Made by a program: the position numbers and the translations under genes
Origin: Thermomicrobiaceae bacterium
GTDB taxonomy: Bacteria; Chloroflexota; Chloroflexia; Thermomicrobiales; Thermomicrobiaceae
Assembly: GCA_025966355.1 (NCBI GenBank)
Contig: JAICWZ010000127.1
Coordinates: 1 to 5,970 of the forward strand
Direction of reading: 5' to 3'
DNA: 5,970 bases
Notes under the pieces: model-generated
Database searches by the model: none
Told to the model about the DNA's origin: nothing
Seen by the model: the letters and a program-made list of their open reading frames with translations, nothing else
Part shown: piece after piece, positions 1 through 5,311 of the stretch
Layout of the letters: every line of letters starts with the position of its first letter
Numbering within the stretch: the stretch's first letter is position 1

Positions 1-36
1 AACACTGATGATGATGGTTATACTGGTCAAGTATGC

Positions 37-42
37 GGAGGA
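37..42 (+). promoter_or_regulatory. Shine-Dalgarno site of the membrane protein gene
   Basis: GGAGGA lies 6 nt upstream of the ATG at 49 and is a strong, well-spaced ribosome binding site. It fixes the ATG at 49 as the start rather than the out-of-frame ATG at 33. No promoter can be judged because only 36 bases precede it in the window. Confidence 0.8.
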
Positions 43-48
43 ATCACC

Positions 49-705
49 ATGTCGCGAACAGCGCTTTACCAGATCGCGGCGGCCGTGCTGGTCATTGGGG
101 CGGTCCTGACGGCCGCCGGGAACTTGCTGGCTCCGCAGGGTGGTGCCAGAGCGGCGGTCGAAAGCGGACGATACTATCAAATCACGCTGATCGTGCTGCT
201 GGGCGGGCTCCTCGTCATGGGTGGCTGGCCGGCCGTCTACCTTCGACAACGCGCTGAGAGCGGTATCCTCGGCTTTGTGGGCATGGCGGCCGTGCTCGCC
301 TCAGGCTTGCTCCTGACCGTCGGCTTCCCGCTGATCCAGCTCCTGATGTACCCCTGGCTGAGCGACCTGAACATCTCCAACAAAACCCTCAATGACGGGC
401 CGATGACATTCAACGTCTTCTTCATCGTCACCAGCGCCGTCGTATCAATCGGCGGTGTCCTCTTCGGCATCGCCACCCTGCGGGCACGGGTCTTCTCGCG
501 TCAGGTTGGTATCGGCTTAATCGTCCTGGCAGTGGCCAGCTCCATCCTCGGCTTCCTGAGCCTTCCCGGGGGCGGCGGGATCCATATGTCGTGGTGGTGG
601 GCGACGACCGGAACGTTTGGTGTGGTCGCCTATATGGTGGCCTTGGGCTGGTATGGTATTGAACTGTTCCGAACCGTCGACACTTCGCCAGGTGCAACGC
701 CGTGA
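49..705 (+). CDS. six-helix integral membrane protein, function unknown
   Basis: The 218-residue product is dominated by hydrophobic segments, read by eye as six membrane helices at about residues 6-28, 43-65, 73-99, 119-143, 152-172 and 183-206. The tail of about 12 residues is polar. There is no cleavable signal peptide and no soluble domain, and I see no catalytic or metal-binding motif. A Gly-rich loop (GGGG at 174-177) followed by HMSWWW lies just before the last helix. The loop at about 103-117 carries the sequence DLNISNKTLNDG and is probably extracellular or interfacial. The start is well supported by GGAGGA 6 nt upstream. I do not recognise the family; it resembles the many short polytopic proteins of unknown function in Gram-positive-type and Chloroflexota genomes. 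Transport, sensing or membrane-stress roles are all possible and none is shown. The stop codon overlaps a possible 29-codon frame at 702. Confidence 0.85.
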   Translation: MSRTALYQIAAAVLVIGAVLTAAGNLLAPQGGARAAVESGRYYQITLIVLLGGLLVMGGWPAVYLRQRAESGILGFVGMAAVLASGLLLTVGFPLIQLLMYPWLSDLNISNKTLNDGPMTFNVFFIVTSAVVSIGGVLFGIATLRARVFSRQVGIGLIVLAVASSILGFLSLPGGGGIHMSWWWATTGTFGVVAYMVALGWYGIELFRTVDTSPGATP

Positions 706-791
706 CCACCGCGACGCGTCCGACATGGGGATCGCCATTGCGCAAGATCAACGAGAATGTCGCCGTTGCGCTCGAGTCGTGGCCGGCGTAA
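702..791 (+). CDS. possible 29-codon ORF overlapping the upstream stop codon
   Basis: A GTG at 702-704 overlaps the TGA (703-705) of the membrane protein gene in a GTGA arrangement, the geometry seen in translational coupling. The frame then reads 29 codons to TAA at 789-791 and gives a mildly basic peptide starting MTTATRPTWGSPLRKINENV. There is no obvious Shine-Dalgarno site of its own, no hydrophobic segment and no known motif. It could be a coupled micropeptide, the remnant of a decayed downstream gene, or chance. I favour chance or remnant. Confidence 0.2.
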   Translation: MTTATRPTWGSPLRKINENVAVALESWPA

Positions 792-987
792 GGTTCGATA
801 ACCAAGCCGCTATCTGATCGCGGTTCACTACTGAAACACATTGAGCTTCAGGTCACCATCTGGCCCGATCCCTCACCTGTGGCACGTCGGTTGCGTAGAT
901 GGCATCCACATGTCTCATTCTTTGCGAGTTGTCAATCGGGAATGAGGCAGCGTTTATCAGATACGCGACCGAAAGAGGTGAACCTAA
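792..987. other. intergenic region before the 28-aa membrane peptide
   Basis: No convincing gene lies here on either strand. The region contains a 7-bp inverted repeat, CTCATTC (914-920) and GAATGAG (940-946), separated by 19 nt. Between its arms is a -35-like TTGTCA (929-934, five of six matches to TTGACA). A weak -10 candidate, TTTATC at 953-958, follows at 18 nt. This could be the promoter and operator of the gene at 988, with a leader of roughly 20-25 nt, but the -10 match is poor. Confidence 0.35.
975..981 (+). promoter_or_regulatory. near-perfect Shine-Dalgarno site of the small membrane peptide gene
   Basis: GAGGTGA at 975-981 is complementary to the conserved 16S rRNA 3' end and lies 6 nt before the ATG at 988. 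Its quality is the main argument that the 28-codon frame is translated. Confidence 0.7.
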
Positions 988-1074
988 ATGTCTCTCCTTA
1001 CGTTGCTGATTATCGTCGTTATTCTGCTGTTCCTGCTCGGTGGTGGCGGCTACTGGTATCGCGGCCGGCCGTAG
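988..1074 (+). CDS. 28-residue single-helix membrane peptide
   Basis: The frame runs from ATG at 988 to TAG at 1072-1074. It encodes a peptide starting MSLLTLLIIVVILLFLLGGG and ending in a short aromatic/basic tail, GYWYRGRP. Residues 3-17 are almost all Leu, Ile or Val and make a single membrane helix. It is followed by a GGGG hinge and a positively charged C-terminus, suggesting an N-out/C-in or membrane-anchored small protein. The layout (MSLLTLL, a poly-hydrophobic helix, GGGGY) is like very small proteins annotated as hypothetical in many bacteria, some near the DUF3309 group; that resemblance is from memory. The strong GAGGTGA site 6 nt upstream supports translation. The gene stands alone between the membrane protein and the DUF4258-DUF2283 pair. 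Its function is unknown; membrane-stress micropeptides and type I toxin-like peptides share this layout. Confidence 0.65.
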   Translation: MSLLTLLIIVVILLFLLGGGGYWYRGRP

Positions 1075-1187
1075 ATGGGCAAGTGGTGCTTTGGTTCGGC
1101 TGATCTGCGCCATTAGGACACCACGAGTACAATGTGTTCACGGAATCGTTGAGGGTATCTCGAAGCCCTTTCAGACGTTGGACCAGC

Positions 1188-1400
1188 ATGAAACCGATCT
1201 ACTCGAGGCACGCTCGTGATCGTATGGTCCAGCGGCGCATCACAGAATTCGAAGTCGAGAACACGTTGGCGGAGCCGTCTATCAGCTATCGAGATCCTGA
1301 CGGCAAGCCCACATTCATCGGGTATCCTGATGGCCGCCGGATCAAAGTGGTTGTCGCGCCGCACACCAATCCACCGTTCATTATCACGGTGGCAGACTGA
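1188..1400 (+). CDS. DUF4258 family small protein (toxin-like partner of DUF2283)
   Basis: The 70-residue product carries the N-terminal signature of DUF4258: YSRHARDRMVQRRI at residues 5-18, matching the family pattern 'S-x-H-A-x-x-R-M-x-x-R-x-I'. Next come EVENTLAEP, a 'DGKP-FIGY-DGRRIKVVV' strand region and a C-terminal FIITVAD strand. Family members are 70-100 residues, so it looks complete. I chose the ATG at 1188 because homology begins within a few residues of it. A GTG at 1134 in the same frame would add 18 basic, non-family residues. The Shine-Dalgarno match is weak. A good -10-like TACAAT sits at 1128-1133 without a clear -35. The DUF2283 gene starts 36 nt downstream. DUF4258 has no firmly established biochemical role; its small basic fold and its pairing with DUF2283 suggest a toxin-antitoxin-like unit, which is inference. 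Confidence 0.85.
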   Translation: MKPIYSRHARDRMVQRRITEFEVENTLAEPSISYRDPDGKPTFIGYPDGRRIKVVVAPHTNPPFIITVAD

Positions 1401-1423
1401 GCAGGTACCGAGATCGTGGATTG

Positions 1424-1428
1424 TGGAG
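1424..1428 (+). promoter_or_regulatory. Shine-Dalgarno site deciding the DUF2283 start
   Basis: TGGAG at 1424-1428 is 8 nt before the ATG at 1437. It lies inside the extension that would be translated from the in-frame GTG at 1416. This site and the fact that family homology begins at the ATG favour 1437 as the start. Confidence 0.55.
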
Positions 1429-1436
1429 CGATTCAG

Positions 1437-1670
1437 ATGAGTCTCTCATATGACCGTGAGGCCGACGCCATCTATATCGTCCTTCGGGATGTGTCGTATC
1501 ACCATGGGAAAGACCTAGATCACGCTCGTCGGATCGATCTCGGTGCCGATGGTAAGCCGATGGGAATCGAACTCTTGAACGTGAGTCATGGAGTTGATCT
1601 CCGCGATCTTCCCGAACGCGATGCGGTCGGTCAACTGCTTGAGCAGCATTCAATCAAGATTTACGCATAG
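1437..1670 (+). CDS. DUF2283 family small protein (antitoxin-like partner of DUF4258)
   Basis: The 77-residue product opens with SLSYDREADAIYIVLRD, the DUF2283 hallmark 'YD-x-x-x-D-x-x-Y-I'. It continues with RRIDLGADGKPMGIELLNVS at about residues 36-55, matching the family's 'I-D-x-D-x-x-G-x-x-x-G-I-E-I-L' core. A C-terminal helix of about 22 residues follows. The family is a small alpha/beta domain with no known catalytic residues. It follows the DUF4258 gene by 36 nt on the same strand, so the two are probably co-transcribed. In that pairing DUF2283 is the likelier antitoxin or chaperone-like partner (inference). Its last 17 bases overlap the 3' end of the convergent GGT-like gene. There is therefore no intergenic room for a terminator, and both transcripts must run into each other. 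Confidence 0.88.
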   Translation: MSLSYDREADAIYIVLRDVSYHHGKDLDHARRIDLGADGKPMGIELLNVSHGVDLRDLPERDAVGQLLEQHSIKIYA

Positions 1671-3339
1671 CCGAGTCCTTCCCCACTCCCGCCGCCATTC
1701 CTTCGAGGAAGGGGTAGTCGCCACCGTGGCGAATGCCGGCGGCATCGACGAAGACGGCGGCCGGGCGCGCGAAGAAGCCGCGGTAGCCGGCCGCCGGACC
1801 ACCCGCGTTGATGAATTCATGCACCATTTCGACCCGGTGCCCGAGCGCGCGCAGGCCGTCGATGACCGATGCGTCGATGCGATCATCGGCCACGATGTAG
1901 CCCTGCGAGAGATCGATGCGCGGTGCCGAAATCGCCGGCTGCACGGCTATGCCATGAACGAGCGTGTTGAGCACCACCTGGCTTACCGCGTTCGTGATAC
2001 GGCGCGAACCGGGCGCACCAACCGCCAGCACAGCGCGATTCTCACGCTCGACGATCAACGGTGTCATGTTCGAGACCGGGCGCTTGCCCGGCGCGACGCT
2101 GTTCGGTGCGCCCGGCGTCGGGTCGAACCACTGGGCGGCGCAGTTCATTACAACACCACTGCCACCCGCCACGCCGAGGCCGCTCCAGCCGCCGATCAGC
2201 GTATGGGTCATCGAGACGGCGTTGCCGGCCGCATCGACGACTGAAATCTGCGTCGTGCCGCCAGCACTCGACGCTTTGCCGAGCGGCACGACCCCAATAT
2301 CACCAGGGCGCACCTCCGCCAGAGCACGCTCCGGATCGATCTGGGCGCGACGCCGCGCGATGTAGTCGTCCGAAAGCAGCAAGTCCACCGGCACATCGAC
2401 GAACTCGGGATCGCCGAAATAGGCATCGCGATCGGCAAACGCGAGCCGGTAGGCCTCGGCCATGACGTGCAACGATGCCACGCTGTTGTGTCCCCACGTT
2501 GCCAGGTCAAAACCTTCGAGGATCTTGAGTCCCTGCACGGTCATCAGTCCGGGGCAGGGAAGCGGTCCGGTGAGGACGGTGTAGGCGCCGAAGGGGCTGC
2601 GCAACGCATCGGCGACCGTTGGCTGATAGGCGGCCATGTCAGCCAATTCGAGCAGGCCGCCCTGCGCCTGCACGAAATCCACGATCTCCTGGGCGACCGG
2701 ACCGGTGTAGAAGCCGGCGGCACCGTGCTCGGCGATCGCACGCAACGTGCGGGCCAGATCGGTCTGGCGAATCGTCGTCGCGCCGTGGGCCATACCGGGA
2801 TCACCATCGACCAGAAAGATCTCGGCCGATTTCGGGTTGGCGCGAATGCCGTTCAGTTCCTGTAACAGCCGTAGCGCCAGCACCCAGCTGAGCGGCATGC
2901 CGTTTTCGGCGAGGTCGATCGCTGGCTCCAGGACGTGCGCCAGGCTGAGCGTGCCGAAACGTTCAAGTGCGGTCACAAGCCCACCGACGGTACCCGGCAC
3001 CATCGCGGCCAGCCCACCCTTGAATGCCACCGTCGTGCGTGATCGGTGCGCGTCCGGCGTCATCCGCCGGGGAGCGCGGTTGCTGAAGTCGATCGTCGTG
3101 GCCGTGCCATCGGCGCCGCGAAAGATCATGTACCCGGCGCCGCCGATGCTCGTGTTGTACGGCTCCATGACATTCATCACGAAGGCCGCCGCCACCGCCG
3201 CATCGACCGCGTTGCCACCGTCGGCCAGCATCTTGGCCCCGGCGAGCGCCGCTTCCTCCTGCTTGGCGACGACCATGCCGCCGTCGAAGCTGGCACCCGT
3301 CTTGTCCATCAGCCACTGCGACGTCTGCAAGGTCGCCAT
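1654..3339 (-). CDS. gamma-glutamyltransferase-family Ntn hydrolase with altered substrate pocket
   Basis: The 561-residue protein aligns along its length with the GGT family (peptidase T03), whose precursor cuts itself before a catalytic Thr. Landmarks include NTSIGGAGYMIF, GTVGGLVTALERFGT, GDPEFVDVPVD, and TTQISVVDAAGNAVSMTHTL with the predicted nucleophile Thr362. Cleavage there would give chains of about 361 and 200 residues, close to E. coli GGT. GKRPVSNMTP (419-428) and GAPGSRR (441-447) follow. The residues that bind the gamma-glutamyl group in E. coli GGT are mostly changed: Arg114 is Ser86, Asn411 is Ile382, Gln430 is Ala401, Asp433 is Trp404, Ser463 is Asn424 and Gly484 is Ser445. 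An amidase or acylase on another substrate is therefore more likely than glutathione cleavage. There is no signal peptide, so it is probably cytoplasmic, unlike classical periplasmic GGTs. The start is the ATG at 3339 with GGGGAGG just upstream; an in-frame extension to 3471 is not family-like. Confidence 0.92.
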   Translation of the reverse strand: MATLQTSQWLMDKTGASFDGGMVVAKQEEAALAGAKMLADGGNAVDAAVAAAFVMNVMEPYNTSIGGAGYMIFRGADGTATTIDFSNRAPRRMTPDAHRSRTTVAFKGGLAAMVPGTVGGLVTALERFGTLSLAHVLEPAIDLAENGMPLSWVLALRLLQELNGIRANPKSAEIFLVDGDPGMAHGATTIRQTDLARTLRAIAEHGAAGFYTGPVAQEIVDFVQAQGGLLELADMAAYQPTVADALRSPFGAYTVLTGPLPCPGLMTVQGLKILEGFDLATWGHNSVASLHVMAEAYRLAFADRDAYFGDPEFVDVPVDLLLSDDYIARRRAQIDPERALAEVRPGDIGVVPLGKASSAGGTTQISVVDAAGNAVSMTHTLIGGWSGLGVAGGSGVVMNCAAQWFDPTPGAPNSVAPGKRPVSNMTPLIVERENRAVLAVGAPGSRRITNAVSQVVLNTLVHGIAVQPAISAPRIDLSQGYIVADDRIDASVIDGLRALGHRVEMVHEFINAGGPAAGYRGFFARPAAVFVDAAGIRHGGDYPFLEGMAAGVGKDSAMRKS

Positions 3340-3343
3340 ACGC

Positions 3344-3350
3344 CCTCCCC
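3344..3350 (-). promoter_or_regulatory. Shine-Dalgarno site of the GGT-like gene
   Basis: On the minus strand GGGGAGG ends 4 nt before the ATG at 3339. It is strong, if slightly close, and supports the 561-residue form over the 605-residue open frame. Confidence 0.7.
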
Positions 3351-3439
3351 GGATCGTCAGTCTCTCAGCAAACCCCACGTACACCCGATGTGAGCGACTG
3401 TAGCCCGAGGGCCGGCAACTGGCAACCGCCGAACGCGCA

Positions 3440-3475
3440 GCGAATGGCCTGACGACACGCGTCAGGCCCATTCGC
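3440..3475 (-). terminator. long hairpin after the beta-helix gene, likely terminator
   Basis: The left arm 3440-3454 and the right arm 3460-3475 pair over 15 bp with one bulged base, closing a 5-nt loop (ACACG). It begins 33 nt past the stop codon of the beta-helix gene on the minus strand and precedes the GGT-like gene, so it probably ends beta-helix transcription. No U-tract follows on the minus strand. It may therefore work as an intrinsic terminator without a strong tail, with Rho, or as a 3'-end stabiliser. Confidence 0.6.
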
Positions 3476-3507
3476 CTTGCGATTGTTTGCCGGTCCGATG
3501 GAGCCGG

Positions 3508-4794
3508 TTACGGCATCCACGGGGTGTAGTTGACATCCCCGACGATACCGGCGCAGCCCGCCGATCCTGGTCCGGCGTCGCAGCCCCAGTGGTTCTGGGT
3601 GGCGTTGAGCGTGCCGGTGCCGGCATTCTGGACACCGACTGACGTGCCGCCGAGCCAGTTCCGATTGACATGAATCGTCGGCGAAATCGCGGTCGAACCG
3701 ACCCAGACGCCGACTTCCTGATTCGTAATCACGTTCCCGTAGACCAGCGTATCGGTGATCGGCGCGGCGCCTGCCGAGGCGTCCGACGAGATCTCGATCC
3801 CACTGGGCGGTGCACCGCTGTCGGGATCGGGGCCGAACACGCTGTTCGCATCGAGTGAGTTGAACAGAAAATGGTTGCCGTTCAAGTTCTGGCCCGGGGC
3901 GTGGCTATGCAGGGTGATCCCCGGCAGGCCGTTGCCGTTCACGACGTTGCCGATCGCGATATTGCCATAGGCCGCCGTACCCGGCGTCGGGGTGAAGACA
4001 CCGATACCGGCGCCACCGTTGCCGTTCGATACGTTGTACGAAATGTAATTGTTGTAGACCCCGTTGCCCGGCAGCGGCGCGCCATTGGCATCGAAGCCCG
4101 AGGGGTGCGAGGCCATGGTGATACCACAGTCGGAGACGTTATTGAGCACCTGATTGCGCAGGATCACGTTGTCGTGCGTGGCGCCAATTTCATCGCTCAT
4201 CAGAATGCCGCCGCGATTCCCCTGAATGACGTTGCCGTAGAGCACGGCGAACGAGGCGCCATTCAGATTGATCCCCTCGCCGCAGTCATCGCCCAGGAAG
4301 GGGAAGGGCGAATCGGGGCAGGTCGTCTCACCGTTCGGGTCGGTCGGGATCACGGCACCCAGATCGTTGTTCTGGACGGTGTTGTTGAAGAGCAGGACGT
4401 GCGCCGAATGATGGACGGCAATGCCCGATAGATTCGCGTTCTCGACGGTGAATCCCTTGACGAAGACGGACGGATTACCGGCGTCGACATTCTCGACCAG
4501 AATTCCGAAAAGTTGATTGGTCGCGTCGATCGTGACGTCGCCATCAGCCCGCAGCGTGAGCGGCCTATCGATCTTGACGCCCTCGTAATAGGTTCCGGCG
4601 CCGACGGTAACCGTGCCGCCCGCAGCGGCCGCATCGACCGCTGCCTGGATCGAGGTAAAACAGCCGTTGCCACCATCGCTATTCACACAACTGCCGGCGG
4701 CCAGCGCGCCCAATGGCGAGAGCGCGAGCGACATCAACGACATGATCAAGGTTGCGATGGCGAGGGAGATCCAGCGTTTATGAACACGCTTCAC
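3508..4794 (-). CDS. secreted right-handed parallel beta-helix protein
   Basis: The 428-residue product starts with a Sec signal peptide: basic n-region MKRVHKR, hydrophobic core at about 9-28, and likely cleavage after ALA at 30-32. The mature protein opens with SIQAAVDAAAAGGTVTVGAG, the usual entry into pectin-lyase-fold (NosD/DUF1565-like) repeats. It then shows many Asn-rich coils of the type 'G-I-x-V/L...N-x-V-x-N-N' (for example LLFNNTVQNND, VLYGNVIQGNRGGI, YNNYISYNVSNGNGGAGI). These are typical of a right-handed parallel beta-helix. The C-terminus has NHWGCDAGPGSAGCAG and ends NYTPWMP, a capping motif seen in many secreted Chloroflexota and archaeal beta-helix proteins. Six Cys in three close pairs suggest disulfides outside the cell. 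It may bind or cleave polysaccharide, but no catalytic residues can be assigned. The start is a GTG with GGAAGGA 7 nt upstream. Confidence 0.9.
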   Translation of the reverse strand: MKRVHKRWISLAIATLIMSLMSLALSPLGALAAGSCVNSDGGNGCFTSIQAAVDAAAAGGTVTVGAGTYYEGVKIDRPLTLRADGDVTIDATNQLFGILVENVDAGNPSVFVKGFTVENANLSGIAVHHSAHVLLFNNTVQNNDLGAVIPTDPNGETTCPDSPFPFLGDDCGEGINLNGASFAVLYGNVIQGNRGGILMSDEIGATHDNVILRNQVLNNVSDCGITMASHPSGFDANGAPLPGNGVYNNYISYNVSNGNGGAGIGVFTPTPGTAAYGNIAIGNVVNGNGLPGITLHSHAPGQNLNGNHFLFNSLDANSVFGPDPDSGAPPSGIEISSDASAGAAPITDTLVYGNVITNQEVGVWVGSTAISPTIHVNRNWLGGTSVGVQNAGTGTLNATQNHWGCDAGPGSAGCAGIVGDVNYTPWMP

Positions 4795-4801
4795 GGCATT
4801 G

Positions 4802-4808
4802 TCCTTCC
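4802..4808 (-). promoter_or_regulatory. Shine-Dalgarno site deciding the beta-helix GTG start
   Basis: On the minus strand GGAAGGA lies 7 nt before the GTG at 4794. An ATG at 4799 is only 2 nt from this site and reads ATG-CCG-TGA, so it is not the start. The GTG frame gives a proper signal peptide. Confidence 0.7.
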
Positions 4809-5009
4809 ACTGTTCACCGGTACGTTGGGGACACGTTCGAATGACCCGATCAAATTGGTTCGAACCGCGGACGAGGACGAGTCAGTTCACTCCTCTTCGC
4901 CACCTCCTGTTCGGTTGTTCGAGGATTGGGGATTCGAGTAACGCCGGCCGGTAGATCGGAACATCTCCGCAAATATATCGCTTGTTTTACAGAATGCCTG
5001 GTTCCCCAC

Positions 5010-5036
5010 GGTATATGCCGGAGGAGGGAATGTCAA
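5010..5036 (-). promoter_or_regulatory. candidate sigma70-type promoter for the beta-helix gene
   Basis: On the minus strand a perfect -35 box, TTGACA (5036-5031), is followed after 15 nt by TATACC (5015-5010), which matches four of six -10 positions. The spacing is shorter than the ideal 17. It would give a leader of about 210 nt before the GTG start. A separate minus-strand -10-like TATATT at 4977-4972 has no matching -35, so the true start site is uncertain. Confidence 0.3.
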
Positions 5037-5053
5037 TCGTGTGAGGAAGCCGG

Positions 5054-5075
5054 TCGATTGCAATGGTGCAATCGA
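5054..5075. repeat. perfect inverted repeat, 9-bp arms, 4-nt spacer
   Basis: TCGATTGCA (5054-5062) and TGCAATCGA (5067-5075) are exact inverted copies around ATGG. Flanking CCGG at 5050-5053 and 5080-5083 can extend the stem across a small internal loop. There is no T-tract, and the site is more than 250 bp from either coding start. A dimeric regulator's operator or a small structured RNA element is more plausible than a terminator. Confidence 0.6.
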
Positions 5076-5164
5076 AGCGCCGGAGCCATTCATCATTTCG
5101 GCAGCTTCACGGCGAGGCGTTACGCATAGATGCGCGCCGCCGGCGAGGAGATGGGACCTTGGAC

Positions 5165-5182
5165 TCTCCTTCGCGTAGGAGA
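5165..5182. repeat. short hairpin upstream of the S53 gene promoter
   Basis: TCTCCT (5165-5170) and AGGAGA (5177-5182) form a 6-bp stem around the 6-nt loop TCGCGT, ending 21 nt before the -35 box at 5204. No T-run follows. It is short enough to have arisen by chance; an activator site is possible. Confidence 0.35.
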
Positions 5183-5203
5183 ATGGTACGTGCATCGTCG
5201 CTA

Positions 5204-5231
5204 TTGACACGCGTCGATATCGAAATACGAT
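5204..5231 (+). promoter_or_regulatory. sigma70-type promoter of the S53 protease gene
   Basis: A perfect -35 box, TTGACA (5204-5209), is followed after 16 nt by TACGAT (5226-5231), which matches four of six -10 positions including the key T1, A2 and T6. Transcription would start near 5238-5240, giving a leader of about 110 nt to the ATG at 5349. The predicted start falls at the left edge of the tandem 10-bp repeat. Confidence 0.5.
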
Positions 5232-5239
5232 AGGAGATA

Positions 5240-5259
5240 GGTACGCACAGGTACGCACA
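5240..5259. repeat. perfect tandem 10-bp direct repeat next to the predicted transcription start
   Basis: GGTACGCACA occurs twice in direct tandem (5240-5249 and 5250-5259). A related copy, GGTACGTGCA (8 of 10 matches), lies at 5185-5194 just upstream of the -35 box. Ten-bp phasing puts both copies on the same face of the helix. The arrangement around the promoter suggests binding sites for a transcription factor, although slippage-derived duplication is an alternative. Confidence 0.6.
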
Positions 5260-5311
5260 TTCGCGGTCGATTTCCGGAACGGGTTCGCCGGCACGCATGA
5301 ATCGTCGACCC

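Noticed and set aside
428..841. 137-codon open frame on the minus strand
   Set aside because: It is antisense to the well-supported membrane protein gene; the Arg/Pro/Ser-rich product is typical of shadow frames in G+C-rich DNA.
853..1113. 86-codon open frame on the minus strand
   Set aside because: It is antisense to the micropeptide gene, with a Gln/Asn-rich stretch that is the complement of the Leu/Ile/Val codons; no supporting ribosome site.
1700..1712. TTCCT-TCG-AGGAA hairpin downstream of the DUF2283 stop
   Set aside because: The stem is only 5 bp, it lies within the GGT-like coding sequence and has no following T-tract, so a terminator call is not justified.
1588..2244. 218-codon open frame on the plus strand
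   Set aside because: It is antisense to the GGT-like gene, its product is Arg/His/Asp-rich without domain features, and the opposite strand has full-length family homology.
2747..3403. 218-codon open frame on the plus strand over the GGT-like N-terminal part
   Set aside because: High G+C content keeps the antisense frame open; the product has low-complexity Ser/Ala/Pro composition and no recognisable domain.
3871..4431. 186-codon open frame on the plus strand within the beta-helix gene
   Set aside because: Its valine/arginine/aspartate-rich product mirrors the Asn-rich repeats on the coding strand; there is no ribosome binding site or domain.
4686..4697. Possible lipobox (AGSC) at the beta-helix signal peptide end
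   Set aside because: The residue at -3 is Ala rather than Leu, and a standard ALA signal peptidase I site precedes it; the Cys more likely joins a disulfide.
4791..4799. Two-codon ATG-CCG-TGA frame overlapping the beta-helix GTG start (minus strand)
   Set aside because: The Shine-Dalgarno site is only 2 nt from this ATG, too close for efficient use; regulatory start-stop function cannot be supported from sequence alone.
4857..4866. GGTTCGAACC, resembling a tRNA T-arm
   Set aside because: There is no acceptor stem, D-arm or anticodon arm around it on either strand; it is only a 10-bp palindrome.
4887..5294. 135-codon open frame on the minus strand in the divergent gap
   Set aside because: The product has no recognisable motif and unlike composition, and the frame covers the S53 promoter and other regulatory-looking sites. 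Its stop is preceded by a perfect AGGAGGTG on the minus strand, but no usable gene follows that site.
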